The notes: generated from the letters alone by a model not told the origin. Numbered from the stretch's first letter, positions 9,501 through 17,985 are shown. The stretch: DNA of 64,000 nucleotides from Metabacillus litoralis (GCF_007994985.1 NZ_VOQF01000001.1:310001-374000), one strand, 5' to 3'. A program made the numbers and translations.

Positions 9501-10363
9501 TCAAATAAAAGCCGTTCAAGCTCAGGGTTCGCAGCAAGACCATTTTCTAATGTTTTAAATCCTTGTCTTAGTCTTTTCACCTGACTTAATGCTGCAAAAT
9601 TACTAAAGGTTACTTCGTTTGATAAATTCTCAAGCTTCTGTTTTCGAGCTTGTTCTTCCATATAACCGTGTAATTCTACTTCAACAGTAGCTTGAGATTT
9701 ATTCACTTTTAGTACCTTGCCAATATCCTTATCAATGCCTTTAAGCTTTACACTTAAATCCTTAATTGATTTCCATTCTTTTTCCTTAAGCTGGCATCCT
9801 GTAATTGTGACACGAGTAAAATTTTCATTATAAAGTAGTTTTGAATACCTAGATGTCATATCAGGAATATCAGCAGCTCGTTCTTGAATTTTCAAATATC
9901 CTTCCCAGCTTGCAATACGCTTTTTCACATACATTGAACTTTCCTGAGCAACAGGCATGCTGGAAATTAAATTCAACAATTCAATTGGTACTGAATCACT
10001 TCGATCTGAATTATAGTCAAAATCAAGATTTATTGCACTTCGCCAATTAGAATGCAATGGTATATGAGCTGCTCTTGTTGTTATGTTTGTTACAACAAAA
10101 TGATCTTGCTTAACAATGCAATGCATGACAATCGCTAAATTCTTGGATTGTTCAGCAAGGTTTACATTTGTTACATTATCAAAAAACAATGCAATTGAAA
10201 CAATGCGATCTGCCGACTGCGGATACTTTTCTATATATATGTGAAACGATTTCTCCAATAAAAAAAACGATCGCTCATCAAACCCGAGCTCCCGCATCTT
10301 TTCCTTCGCTTTATTCGTCAAAGTTATCGGACATCGATATGTTGATTGTAGAGTTTTTACCAT
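6569..10363 (-). CDS. Giant SF1 helicase (AAA_11/AAA_12, DNA2/NAM7-like) with a long coiled coil
   Basis: This 1264-residue protein begins with about 300 residues of no recognised domain. A Walker A follows (QGPPGTGKTT, near 331), then about 450 residues of Glu/Lys/Gln-rich coiled coil. The Walker B (VVIIDEVSKATPPE, near 945), a QYRMHE motif (near 1047), DRFQGME (near 1170) and the terminal VALSRARELLVLIG come last. That is the order of superfamily 1B helicases of the DNA2/NAM7/UPF1 group, with a coiled coil inserted between motifs I and II. The start has AGGTGG upstream. It is followed by a coupled winged-helix gene. It acts on nucleic acid; whether its role is repair, RNA turnover or defence is not known. 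Confidence 0.85.
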   Translation of the reverse strand: MVKTLQSTYRCPITLTNKAKEKMRELGFDERSFFLLEKSFHIYIEKYPQSADRIVSIALFFDNVTNVNLAEQSKNLAIVMHCIVKQDHFVVTNITTRAAHIPLHSNWRSAINLDFDYNSDRSDSVPIELLNLISSMPVAQESSMYVKKRIASWEGYLKIQERAADIPDMTSRYSKLLYNENFTRVTITGCQLKEKEWKSIKDLSVKLKGIDKDIGKVLKVNKSQATVEVELHGYMEEQARKQKLENLSNEVTFSNFAALSQVKRLRQGFKTLENGLAANPELERLLFENKPPVKEVKRKENLQFHNRLNDFQQEAVIGAMSAEDLYVIQGPPGTGKTTVISEICLQNARAGLRTLVASQSNLAVDNALGRLLVNKDIRILRVGRTESIEEEGKKFIEENVGQYWKEHTLQEVSTQFETRKQREIDIEEEAAANEREQERLEQALKNIEEELETKEKATEQYNELLSIIDKLQSDIQDVEQHKERVQNYFQELKKSIQSLTDSIEKDEMYLAKEQDSSLIEKESDDIQREIVKLRKSVTLQNLEDEISEKMQTIKQVTSEFGNSKEVMKKIDAVIERITSVKKVDNLKWIILEQNMNRTQQVQLCIEEIDNIRGKISKIEKLKTYNDTLNRAITHVEKLLQRQNITINQIQQRVKNVKAVSTSAAEIDQFLESLRIDLKENLNILPQRLGIILEGLYSRRLFVWKSAEQLKSYDFYIKLAQQLLQKLKQELIQQLQDRLIETKQTHQKWKSVMDEQNTKLSSLKIEQKKMSETAEIIPNAKELLQQNETKALELQKKKEQYDITKLRVEQNQQTQEKKVLDMQEAEKNETEIQAKLLELKNSLTNREKERTPLEEILSTEPEKEHENVLKSLASVSFKRESLKQEKQKLPLFQSIQGKWLSMLKDANDHDLNEIRKLYVKHSNVIGTTCVASARKDFIESFPIFDVVIIDEVSKATPPELLLPMLKGKKIILVGDHHQLPPLLGNDTLEETLQEMAEDSSDFEGKAELKNLLKESLFERLFKNLPNNNKTMLAIQYRMHENIMTTISQFYEQENEQLQCGLVDSDKDRDHRLESPLIKRGNHLLWLDIPNEPSFFEERMKGGKSLYNPAELIKIGELLKEVDEAVREAKQAGRMNAEEKKSIGVISFYGEQVKRIDRMISQELRLTNLTVRTGTVDRFQGMEMDVILLSMVRNHDNKKDDIGFAKDYRRLNVALSRARELLVLIGSTKMFTESTKHRDTRLMYNHVLEAAKKQDGLRTLKEVSLS

Positions 10364-10788
10364 GAATCCACCTGCTTTTTAAGTAACAGTAGTACGATTT
10401 ATTTTATAAAATACGATTTTCAATAGATATTTGATTGGAGGTTAAGATATATAAAGAGTTTTATAACTGAATTATAGCATACAAGTAATAGGACTATTTG
10501 GGGAAACATCGTTAAATCATCCTAATTATAGAAGTAATTGAAGTTAAAGTAAGTGATGGAAGAAATCCCCCATCCAATTAAGACTATTTATAAAACTGGA
10601 CGCAAAAAAAACAGCTAGCCTTATTAAATTGAGTAGCTGAAGGCAGAACTCTTTCACCGAAACAATCAATAGTAATAATAAAACATAAAATTGTCATCAT
10701 TTTTTATCCATCTTTATGTTTCTAATTTTCCAATAACAACCTTTTTCATGTATAGTTAAGAAGAAGTTTTTAATTCATAACACAAAAA
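10364..10788. other. Non-coding spacer between divergent genes
   Basis: AT-rich spacer of about 430 bp between the helicase and degV-like genes, which diverge. I see no gene, repeat copy or clear RNA element. It should contain the promoters of both flanking genes, but none is clear enough to mark. Confidence 0.5.
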
Positions 10789-10821
10789 GTGACAGCATTT
10801 TATTATCAAGGGGGTAATATA

Positions 10822-11673
10822 GTGAGCAAAATTATTTTATCTACTGAAAGTGGAGCGGATTTACCAGAGGATTTAGTTAACAAACATTCTGTTAAAGTGG
10901 TACCCATGCATGTAATTATGGATGATAAAGATTATTTAGATGGCTCATTACCCGTTCAAGATATTTATGATTATTATGAGCGTACAAAGAAGATACCCTC
11001 AACAACTGCGACAAATGTTTATGAATACCAAACTTTTTTCACAAAGATAAAAGCCGAGTTTCCTAATTGCGTTATTATACATATTGGATATACATCTAGA
11101 GCATCTTCTTCTTTTCAAAATGCATTAATCGCAGCAGAAGATTTTGATAATCTATTCCTCATCGATGCTTTAAATGTGACTGGTGGCTTAGCAGCAGTTG
11201 TGCTTCATGCTGTTTCTTTATTAAAGCAGGAGCCTAAAATAAAACCAGAGTTTTTAATTGAACAAATTGAGAAAATCGTTCCTAAAACAAGACTTGCCTT
11301 TGTGCCAGGAAGCTTAGAATTTTTAAAAGCTGGTGGACGAGTAAGTAATATGGCTTATCTTGGAGGAGCTTTATTTAAAATAAAACCAAGAATAGAACTT
11401 ATTGAAGGAAAGCTCATTTCAACAAAAAAATATCGCGGACAAATGAATGTTGTGGCAGAAAAACTTATTGAAGATTTTTTAAAAGAATACAAAATCGATC
11501 GAAAACAGCTTTATTTTCAATATTCCATTGGACTAGATGATTCGATCAAAACAAGGATGAATGATATTGCCCAAAAACAAGGTTTCAACAATATCACATG
11601 GATTCAAGCTGGAGCAATGATTTCAACTCATGCTGGACCAGGGGGCTTTGGTATTGCCGGAATAGAGGAATAA
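10822..11673 (+). CDS. DegV-family fatty-acid-binding protein
   Basis: This 283-residue DegV-family protein opens with the conserved STESGADLPED and contains YYERTKKIPSTTATN, and a GRVSNMAYLGGALFKIKP segment that marks the family. Such proteins bind fatty acids in a central tunnel; paralogues act as FakB subunits with the FakA kinase. The GTG start was chosen because AAGGGGG lies 7 bp upstream; an earlier in-frame GTG at 10789 lacks a site. No fakA lies nearby. A bidirectional terminator follows. Which lipid it binds cannot be told. Confidence 0.92.
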   Translation: MSKIILSTESGADLPEDLVNKHSVKVVPMHVIMDDKDYLDGSLPVQDIYDYYERTKKIPSTTATNVYEYQTFFTKIKAEFPNCVIIHIGYTSRASSSFQNALIAAEDFDNLFLIDALNVTGGLAAVVLHAVSLLKQEPKIKPEFLIEQIEKIVPKTRLAFVPGSLEFLKAGGRVSNMAYLGGALFKIKPRIELIEGKLISTKKYRGQMNVVAEKLIEDFLKEYKIDRKQLYFQYSIGLDDSIKTRMNDIAQKQGFNNITWIQAGAMISTHAGPGGFGIAGIEE

Positions 11674-11676
11674 AAA

Positions 11677-11714
11677 ATAAACCTAGTTGGGACATTACAT
11701 CCCGCTAGGTTTTT
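11677..11714. terminator. Bidirectional terminator between degV-like and dehI-like genes
   Basis: AAACCTAG and CTAGGTTT form the base of a stem closed by GGGA/TCCC. TTTTT follows on the plus strand and TTTATTTTTTA on the minus strand. It sits between convergent genes. Confidence 0.85.
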
Positions 11715-12486
11715 ACTGTATCATTTTTCTCATGTACTCTACCTCAAGTATTAAACCAGACAAAAAGTTCTGAAACATCGAGAGCAAACCCATTATTCCT
11801 GACAATTGTGTTGAAGTATAAACATTTGCTAATGACTCAATTTTCACAGTAACAGGATAAGGCATTTTCTGATGTACAAGATCCACTGAAGCATTTAGTA
11901 ATTTAGACTTTAAAACAGAATATTCATCACCTCGAATATAAGTCTTCAAGTGCATCCAAGATACTGATAAAAATTGTGGATAATTGGCTAGTGCACGAAA
12001 ATCACTTGCAACATCAAATGAGTGATGTTCTTTTGCTATATCAAGTAAAATTTGCTGTGTATCATAAGGAGCATCAGGAATATGCACTAAATTAATTTGC
12101 GGCATTCCTTTTATCACACCTGGTTGTATCATTCCCGTTACATTAGATTTCCCTATAATTGGACGATTACTTATGCTTTCAACCCAAGCACTTGCTATTA
12201 GCACCAATTTGGGATTTACATAATGAAAAACAGATAGCATTTTTTTAATCTTGTTTAAAGTTACAAGTGGATATTTCTTTGTAAAATCATACCTAGATAT
12301 ATTTGTTATATTTAGAAATCGTAGCTCATTGGAAGCAGCTTCAACATTTATTGCAAGCATATTTGGTCTCACCTGCTGCCAAGCATATGATAAAAATTCC
12401 GGATAATGTGCTAATGCCCGAAAAATAAAATTAACGATTGGTACTTTTAATACATATTTGATGTCTTCATAAACTTCTTTTATCAA
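11713..12486 (-). CDS. DehI-like (halocarboxylic acid dehalogenase family) protein
   Basis: The 257-residue protein is an internal duplication. Residues about 20-45 contain FRALAHYPEFLSYAWQQ and about 160-185 contain FRALANYPQFLSVSWMH. This two-repeat architecture with RALAxYPxFL is that of the DehI family of 2-haloacid dehalogenases. The second repeat has Asp directly before FRALA (SDFRALA) while the first has a hydrophobic residue, consistent with an active site in only one half. Cofactor motifs and a signal peptide are absent. Many Bacillus members are uncharacterised and may not dehalogenate, so the activity is uncertain. It lies convergent to degV. Confidence 0.75.
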   Translation of the reverse strand: MIKEVYEDIKYVLKVPIVNFIFRALAHYPEFLSYAWQQVRPNMLAINVEAASNELRFLNITNISRYDFTKKYPLVTLNKIKKMLSVFHYVNPKLVLIASAWVESISNRPIIGKSNVTGMIQPGVIKGMPQINLVHIPDAPYDTQQILLDIAKEHHSFDVASDFRALANYPQFLSVSWMHLKTYIRGDEYSVLKSKLLNASVDLVHQKMPYPVTVKIESLANVYTSTQLSGIMGLLSMFQNFLSGLILEVEYMRKMIQ

Positions 12487-12689
12487 TCCATATGCTTGAT
12501 GTTCAAAAACCTCTGGAATTCCCTATTGCATACCTTCACTTCTCCCCTATTTGTAATAAGTATGTAGAAGTCTACAATGAATGAATTTTATTTTGTGTTA
12601 TATGATAAAAGCTTTTTTAGCATACTTAACACTTTTAACATGTATTTATTGGTCCTAATTTTCTTCCTTCCTTTCATTCTAAACATATA

Positions 12690-12806
12690 CACGATGAAGG
12701 ACATAAACATGGAAAAGCCTAAGTAAAAGGTCGTCATAAAGTCGTTGATGGACTTTTTCCAGGGGAAATTCCTATCAAATGTCCGTCATTGAGCTGAAGG
12801 ACATGA
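12690..12806 (-). repeat. Degenerate GTCCTTCA/GACGGACAT repeat units
   Basis: Read on the minus strand, this stretch contains GTCCTTCA, ATGACGGACAT and a second GTCCTTCAT. These are the same short blocks that build the tandem repeat at 30769-30989. It lies just upstream of the decayed istB. There are two recognisable but strongly diverged units. Confidence 0.4.
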
Positions 12807-12819
12807 TTACCTATTTTAT

Positions 12820-13148
12820 TAATGATAATGAACTTATCTTAAACTTTAAAAAACAAAGCTAAAAAACCGGTTAGAATCTCAATTAAAGCACTATGGAAAG
12901 TATAAATAATTAATTATTTATGAAATTGCTTACCTTCCAAATGACAAAGAAGATGCCAATCTACTTTGTCATTTAGTTGATTTAAGATGTGAAAAGAAAA
13001 GTACTATTTTAACTACAAATATTTACTTTAAAGAATGGGATGCGGTATTCCAGGATCCAGATAATCAAAGGCAATATTAGATTGTGTTCTTCACCATTCA
13101 ACAGTCGTAAATATTGTTGGACCTTCTTTCAGAATTAAAGATCCTTAG
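12820..13148 (+). pseudogene. Remnant of IS21-family istB (transposition ATPase)
   Basis: Three frames together encode the C-terminal half of IstB. Visible pieces are LKNRLESQLKHYGKYK, a stop, LIIYEIAYLPNDKEDANLL, then TTNIYFKEWDAVFQDP, and after a frameshift VLHHSTVVNIVGPSFRIKD. Intact IstB proteins have LIIDEIGYLP as Walker B, so the Asp is lost here. There is a nonsense codon inside and a frameshift near 13068. No istA or terminal inverted repeats are visible. It is a dead insertion-sequence fragment. Confidence 0.85.
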
Positions 13149-13369
13149 AAAAAAGAAGATGTTGATTAATTTTTGTACAACATTCATAAACGATCAAAAT
13201 TGTACATCGTTATCTTGACACATTTTAACACGAACTCTTTATTTCACTACTTATATCTGAACTAGTAAACCCTAATCCTATAGGAAAATACCCCAATATC
13301 CCCTATTACATGAACATATTTATTCCTTCTACATAGAGTAGTAGTGTAGAGCTAAGGAGGTGTTAAACA

Positions 13370-13468
13370 ATGTCAGGTTATGCAGGCGGTAGCTTCGCGT
13401 TGATCGTTGTATTGTTTATCCTACTGATTATTGTTGGGTCAGCAGGTTTCTTCACACCAACTTACTAA
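13370..13468 (+). CDS. YjcZ-family small sporulation peptide
   Basis: This 32-residue peptide starts MSGYAGGSFALIVVLFIL and ends in GFFTPTY. A Gly/Ser-rich head, one hydrophobic helix and a short tail are the hallmarks of the YjcZ/YjcM-like sporulation peptides. AAGGAGGTG lies 7 bp before the ATG. A strong terminator follows 12 bp after the stop. It is probably made in the forespore or mother cell and membrane-associated; the exact function is unknown. Confidence 0.85.
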   Translation: MSGYAGGSFALIVVLFILLIIVGSAGFFTPTY

Positions 13469-13479
13469 TTTTCATTCGT

Positions 13480-13517
13480 GAGAAATGCAAGTTACCTTAA
13501 CTTGCATTTCTCTTTTT
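13480..13517 (+). terminator. Rho-independent terminator of the YjcZ-type gene
   Basis: Perfect 14-bp stem (GAGAAATGCAAGTT with AACTTGCATTTCTC) and a 5-nt loop followed by TTTTT. Confidence 0.93.
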
Positions 13518-13678
13518 CATTTTATAAAGGTTTCCATTTCTATTGGTCATAGGCTTGTGATTACTTCACTATACTTCCCGCTAGTTGAAAATGATATGTT
13601 TAACAATCTTAATCACTCTATTATTTTACAAATGATTACTGTAAAATAGAATGATCTAGTTAGGAAAAAGGAGAACAT

Positions 13679-14998
13679 ATGGAACTTATTCAACAGCTAT
13701 CTACCCTTACATCAAATGAACCGCAACTACGATTACTTATTGATATGATCCCCGAATTTATCGTCTTAAAAGATGGTGATGGTCGTTGGCTTGTTACGAA
13801 TAAATTAGTGCTTACTTCTTATGAAATGGGTGAGGATTATTCTTACCATGGAAAAACAGATTCTGAACTAGCAGAGATTTTCCCAAAAAATCGAGATAAT
13901 TTTATGTATAATGTTGAAACAGATAAAATGGCTTGGGATAAAGGTCAAACGATACAATTCGAAAAATCCTTTCACACTCCTGATGGTATACTTCGGACTT
14001 GGGAAGTTATTAAAACACCGATATTTGATAAAGATGGCAACAGGAGCCATTTAATGATCGTTAGTAGAGAAATTACAGCTCGAAAAAAAGCAGAAAAGGC
14101 ATTAAAGTTAAGTGAGTTCAATTACCGTTTAATCGCAGAAAACATGAGAGATGTACTTATCACAATTGATCATGAAGGTATCATTACATTTCTATCTCCT
14201 TCTTTTGAAAAAGTAACAGGCTACTCAATTCATGATTATATGAATCATAAAGCTATTACACTTATGGAATATATTCATCAAAATGATTATGAGTATATCA
14301 AAAAATTCTATCAGGACTTAATTTATCATGGAAAGAAATTCAACAGTAATTTTGAGTATCAATTTCGAAAAAAAGATGGGCGATATATTTGGCTTGAAGC
14401 AAATGTAAATACCATTTATAACTCGGAAGGAAAATTTGAAAAATTAATTATTGTTGCAAGAGATATCATTCAACGCAAAAAATACCAAACACAGCTTGAA
14501 GCAATGGCTTATTATGATCATTTGACAGATATACCTAATCGTCGTCTATTCATGAATACACTTTCACTTGAACTCGAGAAAGCTGCAAGCTCTAATCAAG
14601 TATTAGCTTTAATGTATTTAGATATAGATTTTTTTAAAGAAGTGAATGATCGAAATGGGCATGAATTTGGTGATCAGCTACTCATACAGCTTACGAAAAG
14701 AATTCAACATACTCTAAGAGAATCAGATTTATTGGCTCGAATTGGTGGAGATGAATTTGTTGTTATCCTTCCCAATCTGTCTAGTGAAGATCAAGCCAAG
14801 ATTATCGGAGAAAGAATTGTAAATAGATTAAAAGAGCCTTGGCATATTGAAGAGCAAATTTTCCAAACAACTTCTTCAATAGGAATCGCCATGTATCCTA
14901 AAGATGGAACTACACCACAAATGTTGATTCGCCGTTCTGATGAAGCTTTATATAACGCAAAAGCAAAAGGAAGAGCACTAGTCGAATTCTATCAATAA
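13679..14998 (+). CDS. PAS-PAS-GGDEF diguanylate cyclase
   Basis: This 439-residue soluble protein has two PAS domains (about 15-135 and 145-262), each ending in a PAC-like segment (IVSREITARKKAEKAL and IVARDIIQRKKYQTQL), then a GGDEF domain (about 270-437). The active-site motif GGDEF is intact near residue 356, and the inhibitory RxxD site (RESD) sits five residues before it, so an active, product-inhibited c-di-GMP synthase is expected. There is no EAL domain or transmembrane segment. GGAGAA precedes the ATG. It is monocistronic. The HD-GYP gene at 51641 is a candidate opposing phosphodiesterase. Confidence 0.93.
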   Translation: MELIQQLSTLTSNEPQLRLLIDMIPEFIVLKDGDGRWLVTNKLVLTSYEMGEDYSYHGKTDSELAEIFPKNRDNFMYNVETDKMAWDKGQTIQFEKSFHTPDGILRTWEVIKTPIFDKDGNRSHLMIVSREITARKKAEKALKLSEFNYRLIAENMRDVLITIDHEGIITFLSPSFEKVTGYSIHDYMNHKAITLMEYIHQNDYEYIKKFYQDLIYHGKKFNSNFEYQFRKKDGRYIWLEANVNTIYNSEGKFEKLIIVARDIIQRKKYQTQLEAMAYYDHLTDIPNRRLFMNTLSLELEKAASSNQVLALMYLDIDFFKEVNDRNGHEFGDQLLIQLTKRIQHTLRESDLLARIGGDEFVVILPNLSSEDQAKIIGERIVNRLKEPWHIEEQIFQTTSSIGIAMYPKDGTTPQMLIRRSDEALYNAKAKGRALVEFYQ

Positions 14999-15142
14999 TA
15001 TCTAAGAATCTAACACACTTCCAGCCCATTATATAGAGAGAGGCTATTTTTTTCGATTTTTAAGGAAGTGTTGAATTTTATTATGAAATATTGTCTCTAA
15101 CGATACCCACACGAACAAGTCTTTATTTAGGATAAACAATTA

Positions 15143-15186
15143 AGAAAAGCATTTCCTGCCCACTTATGACCAGAAAATGCTTTTCC
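15143..15186. terminator. Terminator between the GGDEF gene and tcyP
   Basis: GAAAAGCATTTCCTG pairs with CAGAAAATGCTTTTC (one mismatch region) around a short loop. It lies between convergent genes and can serve the minus-strand cystine transporter gene. Confidence 0.7.
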
Positions 15187-15218
15187 AACGAGACTTTATA
15201 TGAAACTTTAAATCTAAT

Positions 15219-16601
15219 TTATTCTACAACACTACGACTTTGATCATTATATATGGTCGGATCTAATTCTTTCGTCGCTTTACTTGTGACAATACCTGCT
15301 GTCATACTACCACTTACATTTAGTGCTGTACGACCCATATCAATTAATGGTTCTACCGAAATTAATAATCCTGCTAAGCCAACAGGCAGATTTAAAGCTG
15401 ACAATACGATTAAAGCTGCAAATGTTGCACCCCCACCAACTCCTGCAACTCCGAAAGAGCTAATAGCAACAACGGCTACCAATGTTAAAAGAAATGATGG
15501 TGAAAATATGTCTATACCAACTGTTGGTGCAATCATAATCGCTAGCATTGCAGGATATATTCCCGCACAACCATTTTGACCAATTGTTAATCCAAATGAG
15601 CCTGCAAAATTGGCTATTCCTTCTGGAACACCTAAATTATTCGTTTGTGCTTTAATATTTAGAGGTAAAGTTCCGGCGCTTGTTCTTGATGTAAAGGCGA
15701 AAGCAAGAACAGGAAATGACTTCTTCACATAAGTAATAGGATTTTGACCAACAATTGCTAAAATAAGTAAGTGAATAATAAACATAGCGATTAAAGCGAC
15801 ATAAGACGCCAACACAAACTTTCCTAATTTCCAAATAGCCGAATAATCACTAGTTGCAGTAACCTTTGTCATTAACGCTAAAACTCCATATGGTGTAAGC
15901 CTCAAGATCAATGTTACTACACGCATAATAATTTTATAAAATGTCTCAACAAGATCAGCAAATTTTTCTGCATATTGAGGTTCTTTTCGTTTTACACCCA
16001 GAAAAGCCATACCTATGATAGCTGCAAAAATAACGATTGATATTGTTGATGTTGGTCTAGCACCAGTTAAATCCAAAAAAGGATTAGTAGGAATAAGTGA
16101 TAAAATTTGTTGAGGTATTGTTAGATTTTCCACTGTCCCCACTTGTTCTTCTAATTGAGCTGCTCTCCCCATTTCAGCTTCCCCTTGCTCAATTTGAATA
16201 GCTTCTAAATTAAATAACATTGCAGAAGATATCCCGACAACTGCAGCTATTGCTGTTGTTCCAATCAATGTACCTAGCACCCATCCACTTATTTTACCGA
16301 TATTATTTGTCATCTTAAGTTTTGTAAAAGCTGATAAAATCGAAATAAATACAAGTGGCATGACAATCATTTTCAAGAAAGATACATAACCAGTTCCAAC
16401 TATGTTAAACCATTCAACAGATGTTACAACAACCTCTGAACCAGTTCCATATATAAGTTGTAGCACGATCCCAAAGATGATACCTACGCCTAAGCCAATA
16501 AATACTCTCTTTGAAAAAGAAACATGCTTTTTCTGCAAAGTATATAAACCAATAATAAGTCCAAGCATGATGATGATATTAATAATTGTAAATATGGACA
16601 C
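15219..16601 (-). CDS. tcyP: L-cystine:cation symporter TcyP
   Basis: This sodium/dicarboxylate-symporter-family protein (about 460 residues) matches the length of B. subtilis TcyP, the high-affinity cystine importer. It has about eight transmembrane helices, a serine-rich re-entrant loop (TSRTSAGTLPLNI), GVPEGIANFAGSFG and NQNGCAG-like residues (IGQNGCAGIYPAML), and a large N-terminal extracytoplasmic insert (GEAEMGRAAQLEEQVG) seen in the TcyP/YdjN group. I chose the GTG at 16601, which has AAGGAAG about 8 bp upstream. It is a single gene. A possible CymR operator lies upstream. Confidence 0.88.
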   Translation of the reverse strand: MSIFTIINIIIMLGLIIGLYTLQKKHVSFSKRVFIGLGVGIIFGIVLQLIYGTGSEVVVTSVEWFNIVGTGYVSFLKMIVMPLVFISILSAFTKLKMTNNIGKISGWVLGTLIGTTAIAAVVGISSAMLFNLEAIQIEQGEAEMGRAAQLEEQVGTVENLTIPQQILSLIPTNPFLDLTGARPTSTISIVIFAAIIGMAFLGVKRKEPQYAEKFADLVETFYKIIMRVVTLILRLTPYGVLALMTKVTATSDYSAIWKLGKFVLASYVALIAMFIIHLLILAIVGQNPITYVKKSFPVLAFAFTSRTSAGTLPLNIKAQTNNLGVPEGIANFAGSFGLTIGQNGCAGIYPAMLAIMIAPTVGIDIFSPSFLLTLVAVVAISSFGVAGVGGGATFAALIVLSALNLPVGLAGLLISVEPLIDMGRTALNVSGSMTAGIVTSKATKELDPTIYNDQSRSVVE

Positions 16602-16651
16602 TCCTAACACTTCCTTCTTAAAAAATCAGTATTTCGGAATATTACCATCTT

Positions 16652-16676
16652 AATTCCTATAAGTAAAGTAGGATTA
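16652..16676 (-). promoter_or_regulatory. Possible CymR operator upstream of tcyP
   Basis: Read toward tcyP, the sequence contains TAATCC and ends ATAGGAATT, matching the conserved 3' half of the CymR box of Bacillus sulfur genes, with a poor 5' half. TcyP in B. subtilis is under CymR control. The match is partial. Confidence 0.35.
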
Positions 16677-16875
16677 ACTGAGAAATAAATAGTTTATATT
16701 ATTCGTATAATCCTAATTTTCTAACTCTTCTTCATGTTTAGCTTTATTATAATTATTCATTCAGATTACTAGTGTCCAAATTATAAAAAAAGCACAAAAT
16801 CGTTTACATCTCTGGTTTTATTTGGTAATATAATACTCTGAATCCAATTATCTTTAACTTGAAGGAGTTTTAAAG

Positions 16876-17082
16876 GTGAATAGTACGATCTCTAAATACT
16901 CTACTAATAAAACTGAATTGATAAACAAAATTAACTTTCATAAGCATGAATTAATAGCAGTAGGAAAATCACTCGGATTAAACCACCCTTTAACCATTTC
17001 TCAAAGTCAAAAATTAGATCAATTAATCTATCAATATCAAAGAATTATGACTATTTCTAGTGAAGATAATCTATCAAAGTAA
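16876..17082 (+). CDS. Spo0E-like aspartyl-phosphate phosphatase
   Basis: A 68-residue helical-hairpin protein with the Spo0E-family signature SQSQKLDQLIYQYQ (SxxLDxLI) near residues 42-56 and an upstream NKINFHKHELIAVG helix. Family members remove the phosphoryl group from Spo0A~P and so delay sporulation. The GTG start has GAAGGAG about 8 bp upstream. It is monocistronic with its own terminator. The target (Spo0A or another regulator) is inferred from the family. Confidence 0.85.
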   Translation: MNSTISKYSTNKTELINKINFHKHELIAVGKSLGLNHPLTISQSQKLDQLIYQYQRIMTISSEDNLSK

Positions 17083-17122
17083 AAAAGAATCCATCTTGAA
17101 AAATTCAAAATGGATTCTTTAC
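17083..17122. terminator. Bidirectional terminator after the Spo0E-like gene
   Basis: AAAGAATCCATCTTGAA pairs with TTCAAAATGGATTCTTT (one mismatch) between convergent genes. Confidence 0.85.
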
Positions 17123-17140
17123 TCTCATGTTAAGTAATTT

Positions 17141-17956
17141 TTAATGATTACTTCTAATTGTACGATACCTCGGATGCTCCGCTAATATCGAATTCCTCAT
17201 TTCTTTTACAACATGATGCTCTGAACTAAAAAATTGATTTTTCGTATCGTAGAACTCGACTAACTTCCCTTTATCTAAAATACCTATTGTATCACTAATC
17301 GTATAAGCAGCTTTTATATCATGAGTAATAAAAAAATAGGATAATCCAAACTCATCCTTTAGCTCCATAAGTAGATCAAGAATTAAATTTTTATTAACCA
17401 TATCGAGGCTACTAACAGATTCATCTAACACAATCAGTTTAGGCTTTAATGAAATAGCTCTTGCTATATTGATTCTCTGCAATTGACCACCGCTAAATTG
17501 ATGGGGGTATTTTTTTAAGTCAGTTTCATTTAATCCTACTCTTTCCAATAAATGAATAATGGTTCGCTTTTGCTCAGCAACTGTTAGCTTCTCATAATTC
17601 TCCAATGGTTCTGCAATGATATGTTCTGCTGTTAAACGGGGATTTACGGAAGAATAAGAGTCCTGGAAAACAACCTGAAGATCTCGACGAATTTTATGGC
17701 GAATTTGCTTATCTGCCGTATAAAAATTATGTCCTTGAAAAAGAACTTTTCCGCTTTCTGGCTTTTCTAACCCCAGAATTACTTTTGCTAATGTACTCTT
17801 ACCAGCCCCACTTGAACCAAGCATTCCGAAACAAGTTCCTTCATCTATAGAAAAAGTAATATTATCCAGAACTTTTTGCGACTCATTTTTCTTCCAATTA
17901 AAAAAATTTCGAGATCTATAGCTATGAGATATTTCTTTCACTTGTAATAAACTCAT
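17141..17956 (-). CDS. nikE: Nickel/peptide-type ABC transporter ATPase (NikE-like)
   Basis: This 271-residue ATP-binding subunit shows Walker A GSSGAGKST near residue 47, Q-loop FQDSYSSVNP near 96, signature FSGGQLQRI near 154, Walker B LIVLDESVS near 175 and the switch His in FITHD near 207. SVNPR after the Q-loop is typical of Dpp/Opp/Nik F-type subunits. It is the last gene of the five-gene operon, 29 bp after nikD-like. It is likely to energise import through the two permeases. It could also serve another metal-chelate or peptide, judging by sequence alone. Confidence 0.85.
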   Translation of the reverse strand: MSLLQVKEISHSYRSRNFFNWKKNESQKVLDNITFSIDEGTCFGMLGSSGAGKSTLAKVILGLEKPESGKVLFQGHNFYTADKQIRHKIRRDLQVVFQDSYSSVNPRLTAEHIIAEPLENYEKLTVAEQKRTIIHLLERVGLNETDLKKYPHQFSGGQLQRINIARAISLKPKLIVLDESVSSLDMVNKNLILDLLMELKDEFGLSYFFITHDIKAAYTISDTIGILDKGKLVEFYDTKNQFFSSEHHVVKEMRNSILAEHPRYRTIRSNH

Positions 17957-17985
17957 TTATTCACCCCTATAAAAGTCCAGCAGCA

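Noticed and set aside
15253-15579. Plus-strand open frame of 108 codons inside tcyP
   Set aside because: It lies antisense to a well-supported transporter gene, with no ribosome binding site and no family pattern.
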